NCBI GenBank assembly: GCA_026646885.1
Contig: JAPKHK010000001.1
Span: 124,001-188,000, forward strand
Origin: Casimicrobiaceae bacterium
GTDB taxonomy: Bacteria > Pseudomonadota > Gammaproteobacteria > Burkholderiales > Casimicrobiaceae
Reading direction: 5' to 3'
Length of the DNA: 64,000 nucleotides
Shown here piece after piece: positions 26,849-36,174 of this stretch (its first letter is position 1; the number at the start of each line of letters is the position of its first letter). Below the pieces are notes generated by a model. That model did not search any database. It was not told where the DNA came from and saw nothing but the letters and a program-made list of their open reading frames with translations. The translations under genes and the position numbers were made by a program.

Positions 26849-29584
26849 TCAGGTGCCGGAAGAGCCGGTCTCGTGGCTGCGGTTTTTGGTATCGCCGGAT
26901 TCGCCTGGCCATGGGGGCGGTGCCGTGGCCGCGACGGGAAGCGGCGATGCGCCGTCGGTCCACGCGCTCGCGTCAGGCCGGCCAGCGACGGTGAAATAGA
27001 AGGTCGCGCCCTTGCCCGGCTCGGACTTGGCCCAAATCTGCCCGCCTTGGCGCTCGAGCAGCCGGCGCACGATGGCGAGGCCGACCCCCGTACCAGGGAA
27101 CTGCTCCCCGGCGTGCAGGCGCTGAAACATGCCGAAAAGCCGCTCAGCACGGCTCATATCGAAGCCCACGCCGTTGTCGGCGACAAAATAGACCCGCTCC
27201 TCGAGGCCGCGGCAACCGATTTCGAGCTGCGGATGCTCGCGCACCGCGGAGAATTTGAGTGCGTTGCCGACGAGGTTGACCCACACCTGACGCAACATCG
27301 CGGGATCGCCAGTCGCGGGGGGCAGCGCGGCGATGTCCACGCGCGCAGCGCCGTGCAGTTCGTTCACCACCTCGCGCGCCAGGGCGTCCATGTCCACTGG
27401 CACGGTTTGCACCTTTCCGGTGGCGCTGCGTGAATAGCGCAGAATGTCCTCGATCAGTTCGTCCATCTTGCGCGCGTTGCGCACCACGCGTTCGAAGAAG
27501 TCCCGTCCGGCCGCGGTGAAGCGTTCTCCTTCGCTTTGCAGGACCATCTGCGTGAAGCCATTGATGGCGCGCAAAGGTGCGCGCAGATCATGGGCCACTG
27601 AGTAGGAGAAGGACTCCAAGTCGCGATAGGCGCGTTCGATCGCGGCGGTGCGCTGCTGCACGCGCCGCTCCAGCGTGTCGTTCAGTTCCCGCAGCGCGGT
27701 TTCGGCGAGCTTCCTGGCGGTGATGTCGCGGGCGACGGCGACGACAAAGCCGCCTTCGCGCGTGATGAAATGCGAAAGACCCACCTCGACGGGCAGGCGG
27801 GTGCCGTCACGCCGCTCGATTTCCGTTTCGATATGGATGCCGGCGGCGGTGCCGCAATGCGCGGCGGTGGTGATGAGGGTGCCCAGCGTCGGAGTCCCGC
27901 TCTTGGTGACGGGCAACACGCGCTCGAGATCGCTTTCGAGCAGATCGGAGCGGGGCGCATCCAGCAGGCGGCAGGTGGCGTCGTTGAGATACGTGATGCG
28001 CCCGCCGTCGCGCACGATGAAGATCGCGTCCGGGGCGGCTTCGATGATCGCCCGCAGTCGCTCCTCGCTGTCGCGTAAGGCCTGCGTGAGGCGATGGGAT
28101 TCGCGGCGATCGGAGAAGACATCGACGATGCCGACCTGCGCGCCTCTTTCATAGATGGGCGTGCGGACGAGATCGGCACGCAAGGTTTCACCGTTGCGAC
28201 AGCGATAGAACACGGGCACGTGGCGCCGCACTTCCCCGGAGGGGATGCTCAGCGCCAGGTCGCCCGCCTCGCGGGGCTCGGCCACCAGCGCCGGCCCGGC
28301 GAGGGCGCCGAGCTTCTGCCCTTGCAGCTCCTCGGATCGATAACCCAGGAGCTGTGCGGCGGCGGAGTTGGCGAAGTGGACGCGGCCCTCCATGTCCAGC
28401 CCATAAATGCCTTCGCCCGCCGCTTCGAGTATAGAGCGGTGGCGCCGCATCAGGGCGTCCAGGGCGGTGGCCATGGCATCGAGATCGCGGGCGAGCATTC
28501 TGATTTCGCCGCCGGTGCCGCCGAAGCCGGCGCGCGCTTGCAGATTGCCTTGGGTCCAGCGTTCGACGGTGTGACGCAGCCGGCGCAGCTTGGCGAGCAC
28601 CAGCAGTTCGGCGGCGTACCAGGTGAGCACCAAGGCGCCGAGCCCGATGAGCCCCAGCGCTTGCAACTCGTCGCGCTGGAGCACCCAAGCCCGCGCCTCG
28701 AGGGCCGCGAGCGGCGTGCCTATGGTGAGGTGCAGGGTCTTGCCCGCGGCGTCGATGGCGGCATGCCGGGCGAGGCGTTGCTCGCCGTCTAGCCCTGGGC
28801 GCACATAGTTCGTGCCCGAGGCTGCCTCCGGCGCGGGGGGGCGCAATGCTACCGGCAGGGTCTGGCCGATCAGGTCGGGACGGGCAGGGTGGGCGAAGAG
28901 CACGGTGCCGGCGCTATCGACGAGCAGCAAATCCTGCCCGGCGCGCAGGCGGCTGCGTTGGGCCAGGCGGCGGAAGACTTCGAGATGCGCGGTGACGAAC
29001 AGCAGACGCGATACCGGCATGCCATTGTCCGCCAAGGGCAGAGCAAAACCGATTTGGGGCAGCGCGGTGACCGGGCCGATTTGATAGTCGCTCACGGTAA
29101 AGGCCCGGCGCGCGGCCGCCTCGCCGACGAAAGCGCGTCCGGAAAAACTCGCCCCGGGTGGGGTGGGCAAAGCGGCGCAGAGCAGCTTGCCGTTACGGTC
29201 GAGAAAGCCAAAATTCTGAAACTGCGGATGCGCGGGGTGCAGCTCGGCCATGGTCTTGGCGCAAGCGGGTCCGTCGGCAAGACCGGTGGCATCGGCGAAA
29301 GCCGCGAGCATGATCAGGAACTCGCGTGCCACGCTCACCAGCTCGTCTTGTTCCGCTTGGGCGAGCTGCACGGCGAGGGCAAGGTCCGCGGCGGTCTCCT
29401 GCGTCGCTTGATCGCGGAAGCGCGGATCGAACAGCGCGACATAGAGCATCGCCGCCAGCCAGGGTAGCAGCACCACCAGGAGCAGCCGCGGCCGCAAGCC
29501 GGCCAGGGGGCCGCTGCTCCGTCGATGGGAGCTTTCCGCGGTTCCCGGCGCGCCAATGGACTCGCTCGCCGCGTCTTCCGGCAT
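26849..29584 (-). CDS. PAS-domain sensor histidine kinase (kinase 2, paralogue of kinase 1)
   Basis: Membrane sensor kinase of 911 residues with the same plan as the kinase at 14829-17486. It has an N-terminal helix (about 32-54), a periplasmic dCache-like region with SDYQIGPVTALPQIGFALPL, a second helix near 305-325, HAMP (RWTQGNLQARAGF), two PAS domains, a linker (TLERRVQQRTAAIERAYRDL), HisKA with the acceptor His in SVAHDLRAPLRA, and HATPase (NLVGNALKFSAV, DNGVGFDM, GTGVGLAIV). The C-terminus has a proline/serine-rich tail of about 35 residues that kinase 1 lacks. I chose ATG 29584, which has GGGGGGA just upstream; 18 extra in-frame residues before it look non-coding. It is transcribed towards the che operon and may share regulation with it. 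Confidence 0.88.
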   Translation of the reverse strand: MPEDAASESIGAPGTAESSHRRSSGPLAGLRPRLLLVVLLPWLAAMLYVALFDPRFRDQATQETAADLALAVQLAQAEQDELVSVAREFLIMLAAFADATGLADGPACAKTMAELHPAHPQFQNFGFLDRNGKLLCAALPTPPGASFSGRAFVGEAAARRAFTVSDYQIGPVTALPQIGFALPLADNGMPVSRLLFVTAHLEVFRRLAQRSRLRAGQDLLLVDSAGTVLFAHPARPDLIGQTLPVALRPPAPEAASGTNYVRPGLDGEQRLARHAAIDAAGKTLHLTIGTPLAALEARAWVLQRDELQALGLIGLGALVLTWYAAELLVLAKLRRLRHTVERWTQGNLQARAGFGGTGGEIRMLARDLDAMATALDALMRRHRSILEAAGEGIYGLDMEGRVHFANSAAAQLLGYRSEELQGQKLGALAGPALVAEPREAGDLALSIPSGEVRRHVPVFYRCRNGETLRADLVRTPIYERGAQVGIVDVFSDRRESHRLTQALRDSEERLRAIIEAAPDAIFIVRDGGRITYLNDATCRLLDAPRSDLLESDLERVLPVTKSGTPTLGTLITTAAHCGTAAGIHIETEIERRDGTRLPVEVGLSHFITREGGFVVAVARDITARKLAETALRELNDTLERRVQQRTAAIERAYRDLESFSYSVAHDLRAPLRAINGFTQMVLQSEGERFTAAGRDFFERVVRNARKMDELIEDILRYSRSATGKVQTVPVDMDALAREVVNELHGAARVDIAALPPATGDPAMLRQVWVNLVGNALKFSAVREHPQLEIGCRGLEERVYFVADNGVGFDMSRAERLFGMFQRLHAGEQFPGTGVGLAIVRRLLERQGGQIWAKSEPGKGATFYFTVAGRPDASAWTDGASPLPVAATAPPPWPGESGDTKNRSHETGSSGT

Positions 29585-29872
29585 GGAATCCCCCCAAAGC
29601 AAAAACCCATGAAAGCGTTCCCCTCCGCCAGGGAACACATCGCTCGCGTACCTGCGCTGCGCGCCGTGCTCTTACAGTGGGGCCTCGCCCCCGCGGGCTT
29701 GGTCGCGCATTCGGCCTTTACCGCCGCGAGCAGATCGCGGCGACGCGGAACGCCTGGCGAGCATACGCCCGACGGTGCGCCGCGCGCGAGTCGGAGAATA
29801 CGGATTTTGGTTTGGGGATAGGATAGAGTCGTGTAGGGAAAGGCCTACTCGATGAGGCTTCTTGACGCGCGT

Positions 29873-30505
29873 TCAACCGGCCAGACGATGTTCGATGGCG
29901 TAGCGGTAAAGCTCCGCGTTCGTTACGGTGCCCAGTTTCTTCATCAGGCGCTTCTTATGCGTGCTCACGGTCTTGGCGCTCAAATGCAGATGGGTGGCGA
30001 TATCATTGATGGTGCTTCCGCCGGCAATCAGCCGTAGCACTTGCTGCTCCCGCTTCGATAATGCCTCGTGGGGAGCCTTGCGCAGGTGGTGGCCGTTGAA
30101 GACCATGCTGTCCACCAGGCTGGGGTCGATGAAGCGACCACCGCCCGCCACCTTGTGAATCGCGCCGAGCAGCACCTCGGGCTCGCTGTCTTTGGTCAAG
30201 TACCCCGACGCGCCGGCTTGGAGTGCCCGCGCCGCGACCTGCGCTTCGTGATGCATGGTCAGCACCAGGATGGGCAGGGCGGGATTCTCTTCGCGCAGGC
30301 GTTCCACCAGCTCGATACCCGACAGGCCGGGCATGGTGAGATCGAGCAGCAGCAGATCGAGCGCAGCAGTGCGCGCTCCGGTCAGCGTCTGCTCGCCATT
30401 GGCGGTTTCGCCGATGACGCTGAGCTCTGGGTCGGTGGCCAGAATCTGTCTCAAGCCGTGGCGAACGAGGGCATGGTCGTCGGCGATCAGGATACGGATG
30501 GTCAC
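29873..30505 (-). CDS. NarL/LuxR-family response regulator
   Basis: DNA-binding response regulator of 210 residues. The receiver has D9 and D10 (IADDHALVRHGL) and the acceptor Asp in LLLLDLTMPGLSG. The GerE/LuxR helix-turn-helix lies at about 145-205 (LSKREQQVLRLIAGGSTIND, then SAKTVSTHKKRLMKKLG). GTG 30505 overlaps the stop of the large kinase gene as GTGA (30502-30505), so the two are translationally coupled and the kinase is the likely phosphodonor. The last step of the operon ends 288 bases before kinase 2. Target genes are unknown. Confidence 0.92.
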   Translation of the reverse strand: MTIRILIADDHALVRHGLRQILATDPELSVIGETANGEQTLTGARTAALDLLLLDLTMPGLSGIELVERLREENPALPILVLTMHHEAQVAARALQAGASGYLTKDSEPEVLLGAIHKVAGGGRFIDPSLVDSMVFNGHHLRKAPHEALSKREQQVLRLIAGGSTINDIATHLHLSAKTVSTHKKRLMKKLGTVTNAELYRYAIEHRLAG

Positions 30506-33500
30506 GATGAATTGCGGGAATGAACGATCGTCACTATTGTGCCGCGACCAGGCGCGGTGTCAATGTGCAGCGTGCAGTCGTGGCGATGGGCGCGCTCGCG
30601 CATGCCTAAGAGGCCGTAGGTTTTTCCGGACAAGGCCTGTTCGAGGTTGAAACCGCAACCGTCGTCGCGAATTCGCAAGCGCAAGGTGTTGCCCGCACCG
30701 TGCAACTGCACTTGGCAGTGGCGCGCGCGGGCGTGGCGAGTCACATTGGTCAAGGCTTCCTGCGCGACCCGGAAGAACAGTGTGGCCAGTTCTTCGTCCA
30801 CGGCGCGGTCTTCGATGTCGGCCGCGAAACTACACGCGATGTCATTGTGCTGCCGGAACTCGTCCACCAACCATTCCAGGCCGGGCACCAGGCCGAAATT
30901 GAGGGCCGTCGGCCGCAGGTTGGCGACGAGATTGCGCGCCACCGCGAGAGTTTTTTCCACCAGATGGCGCATCTCGGTCAGCCTCGTGCCCGCTTCGCGG
31001 CGGCCCTTTTGGTCGAGGCGCAAAAGCGAAATCTGCATGTGCAGGCTGGTGAGCAGTTGCCCCAATTCATCATGCACTTCCAGGGCAATGCGCTTGCGTT
31101 CTTGCTCGCGGGCGTGCTCCAGGTGCGCGGAAAGCGCCCGCAAGCCTTCACGGGAGGCACGCAGCTCGCTCTCGACGGCCTTGCTGGCGGTGATGTCCTG
31201 CAGCGTACCGATGGCTTGCGCGACGGCACCGTTCTGATCGCGCAGAACCTCACCTTGCAGATGCAGAATGCGCTCCTCACCCGTTGGCCCCTGGATGCGA
31301 AAGTCGATGGCTAGTTTCATATCCCCGGCCAGCGCGCTGCGCACCGTGGCAAGAAGCTTGGCGCGATCTTGAGCATGGACGGCCGACGATTGCGCGAGTT
31401 CGAGGAGGTTCCGATTCTGGTCGCTCGCGCCCAAGATGCTCTGCGCTTCCCCCGACCAGCGCATCGTGCCTTCGCCCAAGTGCCAATCCCAGTCTCCGAT
31501 GTGGGCCAGGCTCTGCGCCCGCGCGAGGCGTGCTTCGCTCGTGCGCAGGCGCTCCTCCGCCAGTTTGCGCGCGGTGATGTCGACCAGTTGCACGATGAAA
31601 TATTTTGGCTGGGCGTCGTCGCCTCGCACCAGCGCGGCGGCAAACAAGCCCCACACTGGGTAGCCTGCGTGGTGCACGAAGCGCTTTTCCAGCTCAAAGC
31701 CGCGGATTTCGCCGGCCAGCGTACCCGCCATCAATTGTGCCGCACCACCGCGGTCGGTTGGGTGGAAAATGTCCAGTAGCGGTTTCTCCAGCAACTCCGC
31801 GTCGGCGTAGCCCAATATGCGGCAGAGCGCTTGGTTCACCAGCAACAGGCGCCCCTCGGGGTCGGAAAGAGCGAGCCCCAAAGAGGCCGAGGTGACGATG
31901 GTCTGGAACAACTCCTTGCTGATACGCAGCTCTTCTTCGGCCCGCACTCGCGCGGTGATGTCTTCGTTGACGACGATGGCGCCTTCGACCTTGCCATCCT
32001 TGTCGAGGAGCGGAATCGCCGAATTGGCGATGGTTTTGAAGATGCCGTCGAAGGCTTCGATGTTGACGACTTCTTCGAGGGTCGTTTCGCCTTGGGCGAT
32101 GGCCTTGGCCAGCGCCCATTCGTGCGCCTCGATGCGCCTTCCGGTTCCCGGCCACCAGCCGCGAAACTGGCCATAATGCTCGACGCCGATGTAACGCGCG
32201 CCGCCCCAAATGGCTTTTCCGGCGCTATTGCCGTGCACGATTCGTCCCGCGGCATCGGTTACCCACACGCCGACCGGCAACGCTTGCAGCACGGCGCGCA
32301 GTAGGGCTTCGCTGCGCGCCAGCGCCGCTTGCGCCGCCTTGCTTTCGCTGATGTCCTGCACGCTCATCGCGCGATAGACGACGGCGCCGTTTTCGCCGGA
32401 GATGAGCGTGATATTGACCAGCGCGGCAAAATGGCTGCCGTCCTTGCGCTGCTGCGTCGTTTCGAGACTCCCGGCTGCGCCTTGCAGCAAAGCAGCCGCC
32501 GTGTTCGCTGGTTCGCCGGGGGTGGGTGGAGCCAGCACGCGAGCAAGCGGGGCGCCCAGCAACTCACCTGGAGCATAGCCGTGCATGGCCGCGAAGGCCG
32601 GATTGACGAGCAGAATGCCGCTGCCGTCGGCGTTGGCCAAGGCGATGCCCCAGCCGGCGTTCTCGAAGACCCGTGTCCAGCGCTCGCGCTCCTTTTGGGC
32701 TCTGACCTGGGCACTGACATCGCGAAGGATGAACAGCCTTCGCGGCTCGCGCTGCGCCGCGAAGGCGGTCTCGATCATCGCCACGGCACGCCGCGTACCG
32801 TCCGCTCCTTGCAGCAAGCCTTGGCACTGCCCTTCCGGATTGGCCGAAACGTCCGGAACCAGGGCATCGATCAACTTCCCCTCCAAAGCGACCAGAGGCG
32901 TCCCGAATAGGTTCTCGGCGCCGCGGTTGGCCCGCAGGATGCGGCCTGTGGCGTCGGTCAACAATATAGCTTCGGGCGCGTGATCGAGGACGAGGGCGAG
33001 TTCCTGGCGGGCGCGCAGCAGGCGCTGCACCACTTGCTGCGCTTGCCGCCGAATCAAACCCAGGCCCAACGCGGCGCTGGCCAGCAGAGTCGCGATCGCC
33101 CAGATGATCTGGGTCTGCAAAGGCAAGAGCATGGCCTTCACCGGCACATCGAGCACAATACTCAGGCCGCTTGCACCTACCGGCGCCTGCGCCAAGGCGT
33201 AGCGTTCTGCGCCGCTTGGCCGGTAGCTCTCCAGAATCTGCGGGCGGACCTCTGGGCGCTCGCGGGGGCCGACGTGCGCGGCCAGCTCGGGCACCGCGAG
33301 CCAGCGCGACGACTGATAGCGAAAGCAGCGCGGCAGTGCCGCGCCGTGCATGCACAGGTTGTAACGGGAACCGCTCAGACCGTCGGCGGAAAGCGCACCC
33401 TGTGCCGGTTGGTCGGTCAGCACGGCATCGATTACGGCAACCAAGTCGGAGCGGGCTTCGTGTTCGAGGGGTAGGCGGGAACGCAAGCCGAAGCCTGCGC

Positions 33501-34560
33501 CCAAGAAGACACTGCTGTGCGGAGGATGAGCGAGCGCCAGAAAGGGGGTGCCGTCTTCTGGAGGATAGCCACGGCGCAAGGTCAGCTGGCCTTGGCCGTT
33601 TTGTATTTCTAGGGCGACGATGCCGGCGTGACCCGCCAGTTGCAGCACGCGCGTGGCCGCGCCGGAGAGCGCCGCGTCGCGTTGGGCTCCCGCCGGTAGC
33701 GTCAGCGCTTGTACGATTCCGGAAAGTGCGAGCAGCTCGCGCGCTTCGATGGCATGGTGGGCGATGTGGCTGTCCAGCAGCGTCGCTTCCGCTTTGGCGG
33801 CGGCCAGCATGGCGCGTTCGGAATGGGCCACCCACTCCCGCACGAGCATGCCCACGCCGAGCGACCAGGCCGCCAGTAGCAGACTCAGGAGCAGGCCGCC
33901 GCTCAGAACCAGCACCTGGCGATCTTGCCGATCTTGGTAGAAGGCGCGGACCGGTGGATGGTGCGCCGCGGCTAGGGCGAGGCTGAGGGACAGGAGGAGG
34001 ATGCCGCTCGCCGCGGGCCATTGCAATACCGCGATTTGCGGATGCAAGCGATAGAGGTTGTCGATACCGGTAAGGCTGATCAGAAGGCCGATCAGGCCGG
34101 TCAGCCCGCTCAGAGCGATCAGCGATTGTAGCGGCACGGCACTACGCGGCCCCGGCCAGAGCTGCAGCAGAGCGAGCGTCAGCCCGCCGCAAACGAGCGC
34201 GATGGCCACCGGCAAGCTGACCCGCCCCGGCCAAGACACGAGCCGGTCACCTGCCGGCAGCGCCTGCAGCAGCGGTCGCAAGGCTTGTGTTTCGTTGTGC
34301 CCCAGGGACACGGCCATGAGGGTGTAGGCACCCAGGCCAACCAGCAGTACACCCGTCCCAATGACGGCGCGCCGCTGCCACGGCCGATTTGTGGGCAGTA
34401 CCATGGCGACACCGGCCAGCGCGAAGGCGGCGGCGCTGAGCACCCCCATGCGGCTCAAGGCCGGCCAGGCGGCACTGATCGCTTCGGGAGCTAGCGCGGC
34501 GGCGAGCAGCGTGCCTGTGCCTAAGCCGCACAGGAGCAGGGCGGGAAGCCGATGCCACAT
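30502..34560 (-). CDS. large multi-PAS sensor histidine kinase (NarX/HisKA_3 type)
   Basis: Membrane kinase of 1352 residues. Six or more hydrophobic segments occupy about the first 200 residues, a further helix near 218-240 leads to an extracytoplasmic sensor region (about 245-475), and another helix follows near 480-500. Then come about five PAS domains (roughly 515-620, 635-755, 760-890, 895-1015, 1020-1135; e.g. LVLDHAPEAILLTDATGRIL, FENAGWGIALANADGSG). The catalytic end is HisKA_3 (REQERKRIALEVHDELGQLL, His near 1160) plus HATPase (EALTNVTRHARA, RDDGCGFNL, GLLGMRERA). The NarX-type core pairs it with the coupled NarL-type regulator downstream. The start is ATG 34560. The number of PAS domains suggests integration of several redox or small-molecule cues; ligands are unknown. 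Confidence 0.9.
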   Translation of the reverse strand: MWHRLPALLLCGLGTGTLLAAALAPEAISAAWPALSRMGVLSAAAFALAGVAMVLPTNRPWQRRAVIGTGVLLVGLGAYTLMAVSLGHNETQALRPLLQALPAGDRLVSWPGRVSLPVAIALVCGGLTLALLQLWPGPRSAVPLQSLIALSGLTGLIGLLISLTGIDNLYRLHPQIAVLQWPAASGILLLSLSLALAAAHHPPVRAFYQDRQDRQVLVLSGGLLLSLLLAAWSLGVGMLVREWVAHSERAMLAAAKAEATLLDSHIAHHAIEARELLALSGIVQALTLPAGAQRDAALSGAATRVLQLAGHAGIVALEIQNGQGQLTLRRGYPPEDGTPFLALAHPPHSSVFLGAGFGLRSRLPLEHEARSDLVAVIDAVLTDQPAQGALSADGLSGSRYNLCMHGAALPRCFRYQSSRWLAVPELAAHVGPRERPEVRPQILESYRPSGAERYALAQAPVGASGLSIVLDVPVKAMLLPLQTQIIWAIATLLASAALGLGLIRRQAQQVVQRLLRARQELALVLDHAPEAILLTDATGRILRANRGAENLFGTPLVALEGKLIDALVPDVSANPEGQCQGLLQGADGTRRAVAMIETAFAAQREPRRLFILRDVSAQVRAQKERERWTRVFENAGWGIALANADGSGILLVNPAFAAMHGYAPGELLGAPLARVLAPPTPGEPANTAAALLQGAAGSLETTQQRKDGSHFAALVNITLISGENGAVVYRAMSVQDISESKAAQAALARSEALLRAVLQALPVGVWVTDAAGRIVHGNSAGKAIWGGARYIGVEHYGQFRGWWPGTGRRIEAHEWALAKAIAQGETTLEEVVNIEAFDGIFKTIANSAIPLLDKDGKVEGAIVVNEDITARVRAEEELRISKELFQTIVTSASLGLALSDPEGRLLLVNQALCRILGYADAELLEKPLLDIFHPTDRGGAAQLMAGTLAGEIRGFELEKRFVHHAGYPVWGLFAAALVRGDDAQPKYFIVQLVDITARKLAEERLRTSEARLARAQSLAHIGDWDWHLGEGTMRWSGEAQSILGASDQNRNLLELAQSSAVHAQDRAKLLATVRSALAGDMKLAIDFRIQGPTGEERILHLQGEVLRDQNGAVAQAIGTLQDITASKAVESELRASREGLRALSAHLEHAREQERKRIALEVHDELGQLLTSLHMQISLLRLDQKGRREAGTRLTEMRHLVEKTLAVARNLVANLRPTALNFGLVPGLEWLVDEFRQHNDIACSFAADIEDRAVDEELATLFFRVAQEALTNVTRHARARHCQVQLHGAGNTLRLRIRDDGCGFNLEQALSGKTYGLLGMRERAHRHDCTLHIDTAPGRGTIVTIVHSRNSS

Positions 34561-34851
34561 GAGATCGATCAGCTAGACCAGCGCTCCCACTACCGCCCCG
34601 CAAGACGGAGTGGCGAACGTTCCAGCGGCGACTTCCAGCCCCAATCGAGTACTGCGTCGCGGCGCTCGCTGCCGAGGGTTGCCATGCGGCAGCCGAAGGG
34701 GCGTTGCCGCGACGAATGGATGAGCCCAGTCATGGAGCGATGGTAAACGCCGGCGCATCGGCTGTCGATCATGCCGCGCTTGCCCAGAGCGAGTCCGCCG
34801 CGCTATGCTCGCGGCTTCCTGGCCTCGCCGGCCTTTGCTGACCACCGCGCC

Positions 34852-36174
34852 GTGTTCTCCTTGCAACGAATCGATCTGGCCAGGCAGGGATGGATCGCCC
34901 TGATGATCATGGCGATGACCGCCGCCGGCTGGGCACAACAACCGCCCGCGGCAGTGGCCGAGGTTCCCGCGGCGCCGGTGTCCGAAGCCGCGCGCGACCT
35001 CCTGCAGCGCGTGCGCCCCGCGGTCGTGCAAATCAAGGGTTTCTTCGGCGCCAATACCTCGCAGGCTTTTCATGGTACCGGCTTCGCCGTGGCCCCTGGT
35101 GGAGTGTTCGTCACCAACTACCACGTGGTTGCCGAGCAGGTGATGTACCCCGACAAATACCGGCTCGAATTCCGCACTCCCGAGGGCGCGACCGGAAAGG
35201 TCAGCGTGCTGGCGGTGGACGTGCGCCATGATCTGGCCATCGTGTCCGCCGAAGGGTTTGCGCCCGCGCCCCTGCGGCTCGACACGCAGGTGCCGGACAA
35301 GGGCTCGCGCGCGTTTTCGATCGGCTTTCCGCTCGACGTAGGGCTGACCATCACCGAGGGTGTCTCCAACGGACGCGTGGAAGACTCCTTTGATCCGCGC
35401 ATCCACTACTCCGGGGCCATCAATGGCGGCATGTCCGGCGGCCCGGCGCTCAACGCCCGCGGCGAGGTGATCGGCGTCAACGTGTCTGGCTACCGCTTTC
35501 AGCAATTGGTGAGTTTCTTGGTGCCGGCGCAGCATGCCCAACAATTGCTGGCGCGTGCGCGGGCGGAGCCCGGCGCACTGGCGCAACTGAAGCGCGATGT
35601 CACGCTTCAGTTGCAGGCCCATGGCAAGGACCTCCTGGCCGGTTTCGCCGGAGAATTTCCCACTCAAGTGGTGGCCGGCTACGCCCTGCCCGCGAAGCTG
35701 ACACCGTTCGTTGATTGCAGTGCCTCGGGCGACCCGGCGCCGCAGTCGCCAGTGCAAACGGTTACCGTCAAGTGTTCGGCCAAGGCCGGCCTGTACGTGC
35801 AGCAGGGGCTGTTCACCGGCGACCTGAGCTACGCCCACTACGTGCTTTCCACGGACAAGCTCGATGGCTGGCGGTTCGCCCGCAAGCTTTCCGGTTTCGC
35901 TTCGGCGCGAGGCGCGTATGGTTCGCGCCGGCATGTCGGTCCCTTCGCTTGTGAAAAAGACGCAGTCAAACTCAAGGGATTCGACGCCAGCGTCTTGGTT
36001 TGCGCGCGCAGTTACCGGCGCATCGAGGGTCTCTCGGACATCACCGTGCGGGTGATCAGCCTCAACCACGGCTTGCAAGGTTTCGCCAGCCATCTGGACA
36101 TGTACGGGGTGGATTATCAGGCGGGGCTCGCTTTCGTGCGGCGCTTCGTGGAGGCGATGGCATGGACGCGCTGA
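34852..36174 (+). CDS. exported trypsin-like serine protease (HtrA-type catalytic domain)
   Basis: Predicted periplasmic or secreted serine protease, about 440 residues. The chymotrypsin-fold triad is visible: His in VTNYHVVAEQ, Asp in VRHDLAIVS and Ser in GGMSGGPAL, with the family's GTGFAV and SIGFPLD signatures. There is no PDZ domain; the last 200 residues are a different, unrecognised domain with paired Cys residues (FVDCSASGDP, TVKCSAKAG, FACEKDAVK, LVCARSYRR) that may form disulphides. A hydrophobic stretch GWIALMIMAMTAAGWA serves as signal peptide. The start is uncertain: GTG 34852, TTG 34861 or ATG 34903, none with a strong ribosome site. Its end overlaps the following FHA gene by 13 bases, so the two are probably co-translated. 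Confidence 0.82.
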   Translation: MFSLQRIDLARQGWIALMIMAMTAAGWAQQPPAAVAEVPAAPVSEAARDLLQRVRPAVVQIKGFFGANTSQAFHGTGFAVAPGGVFVTNYHVVAEQVMYPDKYRLEFRTPEGATGKVSVLAVDVRHDLAIVSAEGFAPAPLRLDTQVPDKGSRAFSIGFPLDVGLTITEGVSNGRVEDSFDPRIHYSGAINGGMSGGPALNARGEVIGVNVSGYRFQQLVSFLVPAQHAQQLLARARAEPGALAQLKRDVTLQLQAHGKDLLAGFAGEFPTQVVAGYALPAKLTPFVDCSASGDPAPQSPVQTVTVKCSAKAGLYVQQGLFTGDLSYAHYVLSTDKLDGWRFARKLSGFASARGAYGSRRHVGPFACEKDAVKLKGFDASVLVCARSYRRIEGLSDITVRVISLNHGLQGFASHLDMYGVDYQAGLAFVRRFVEAMAWTR

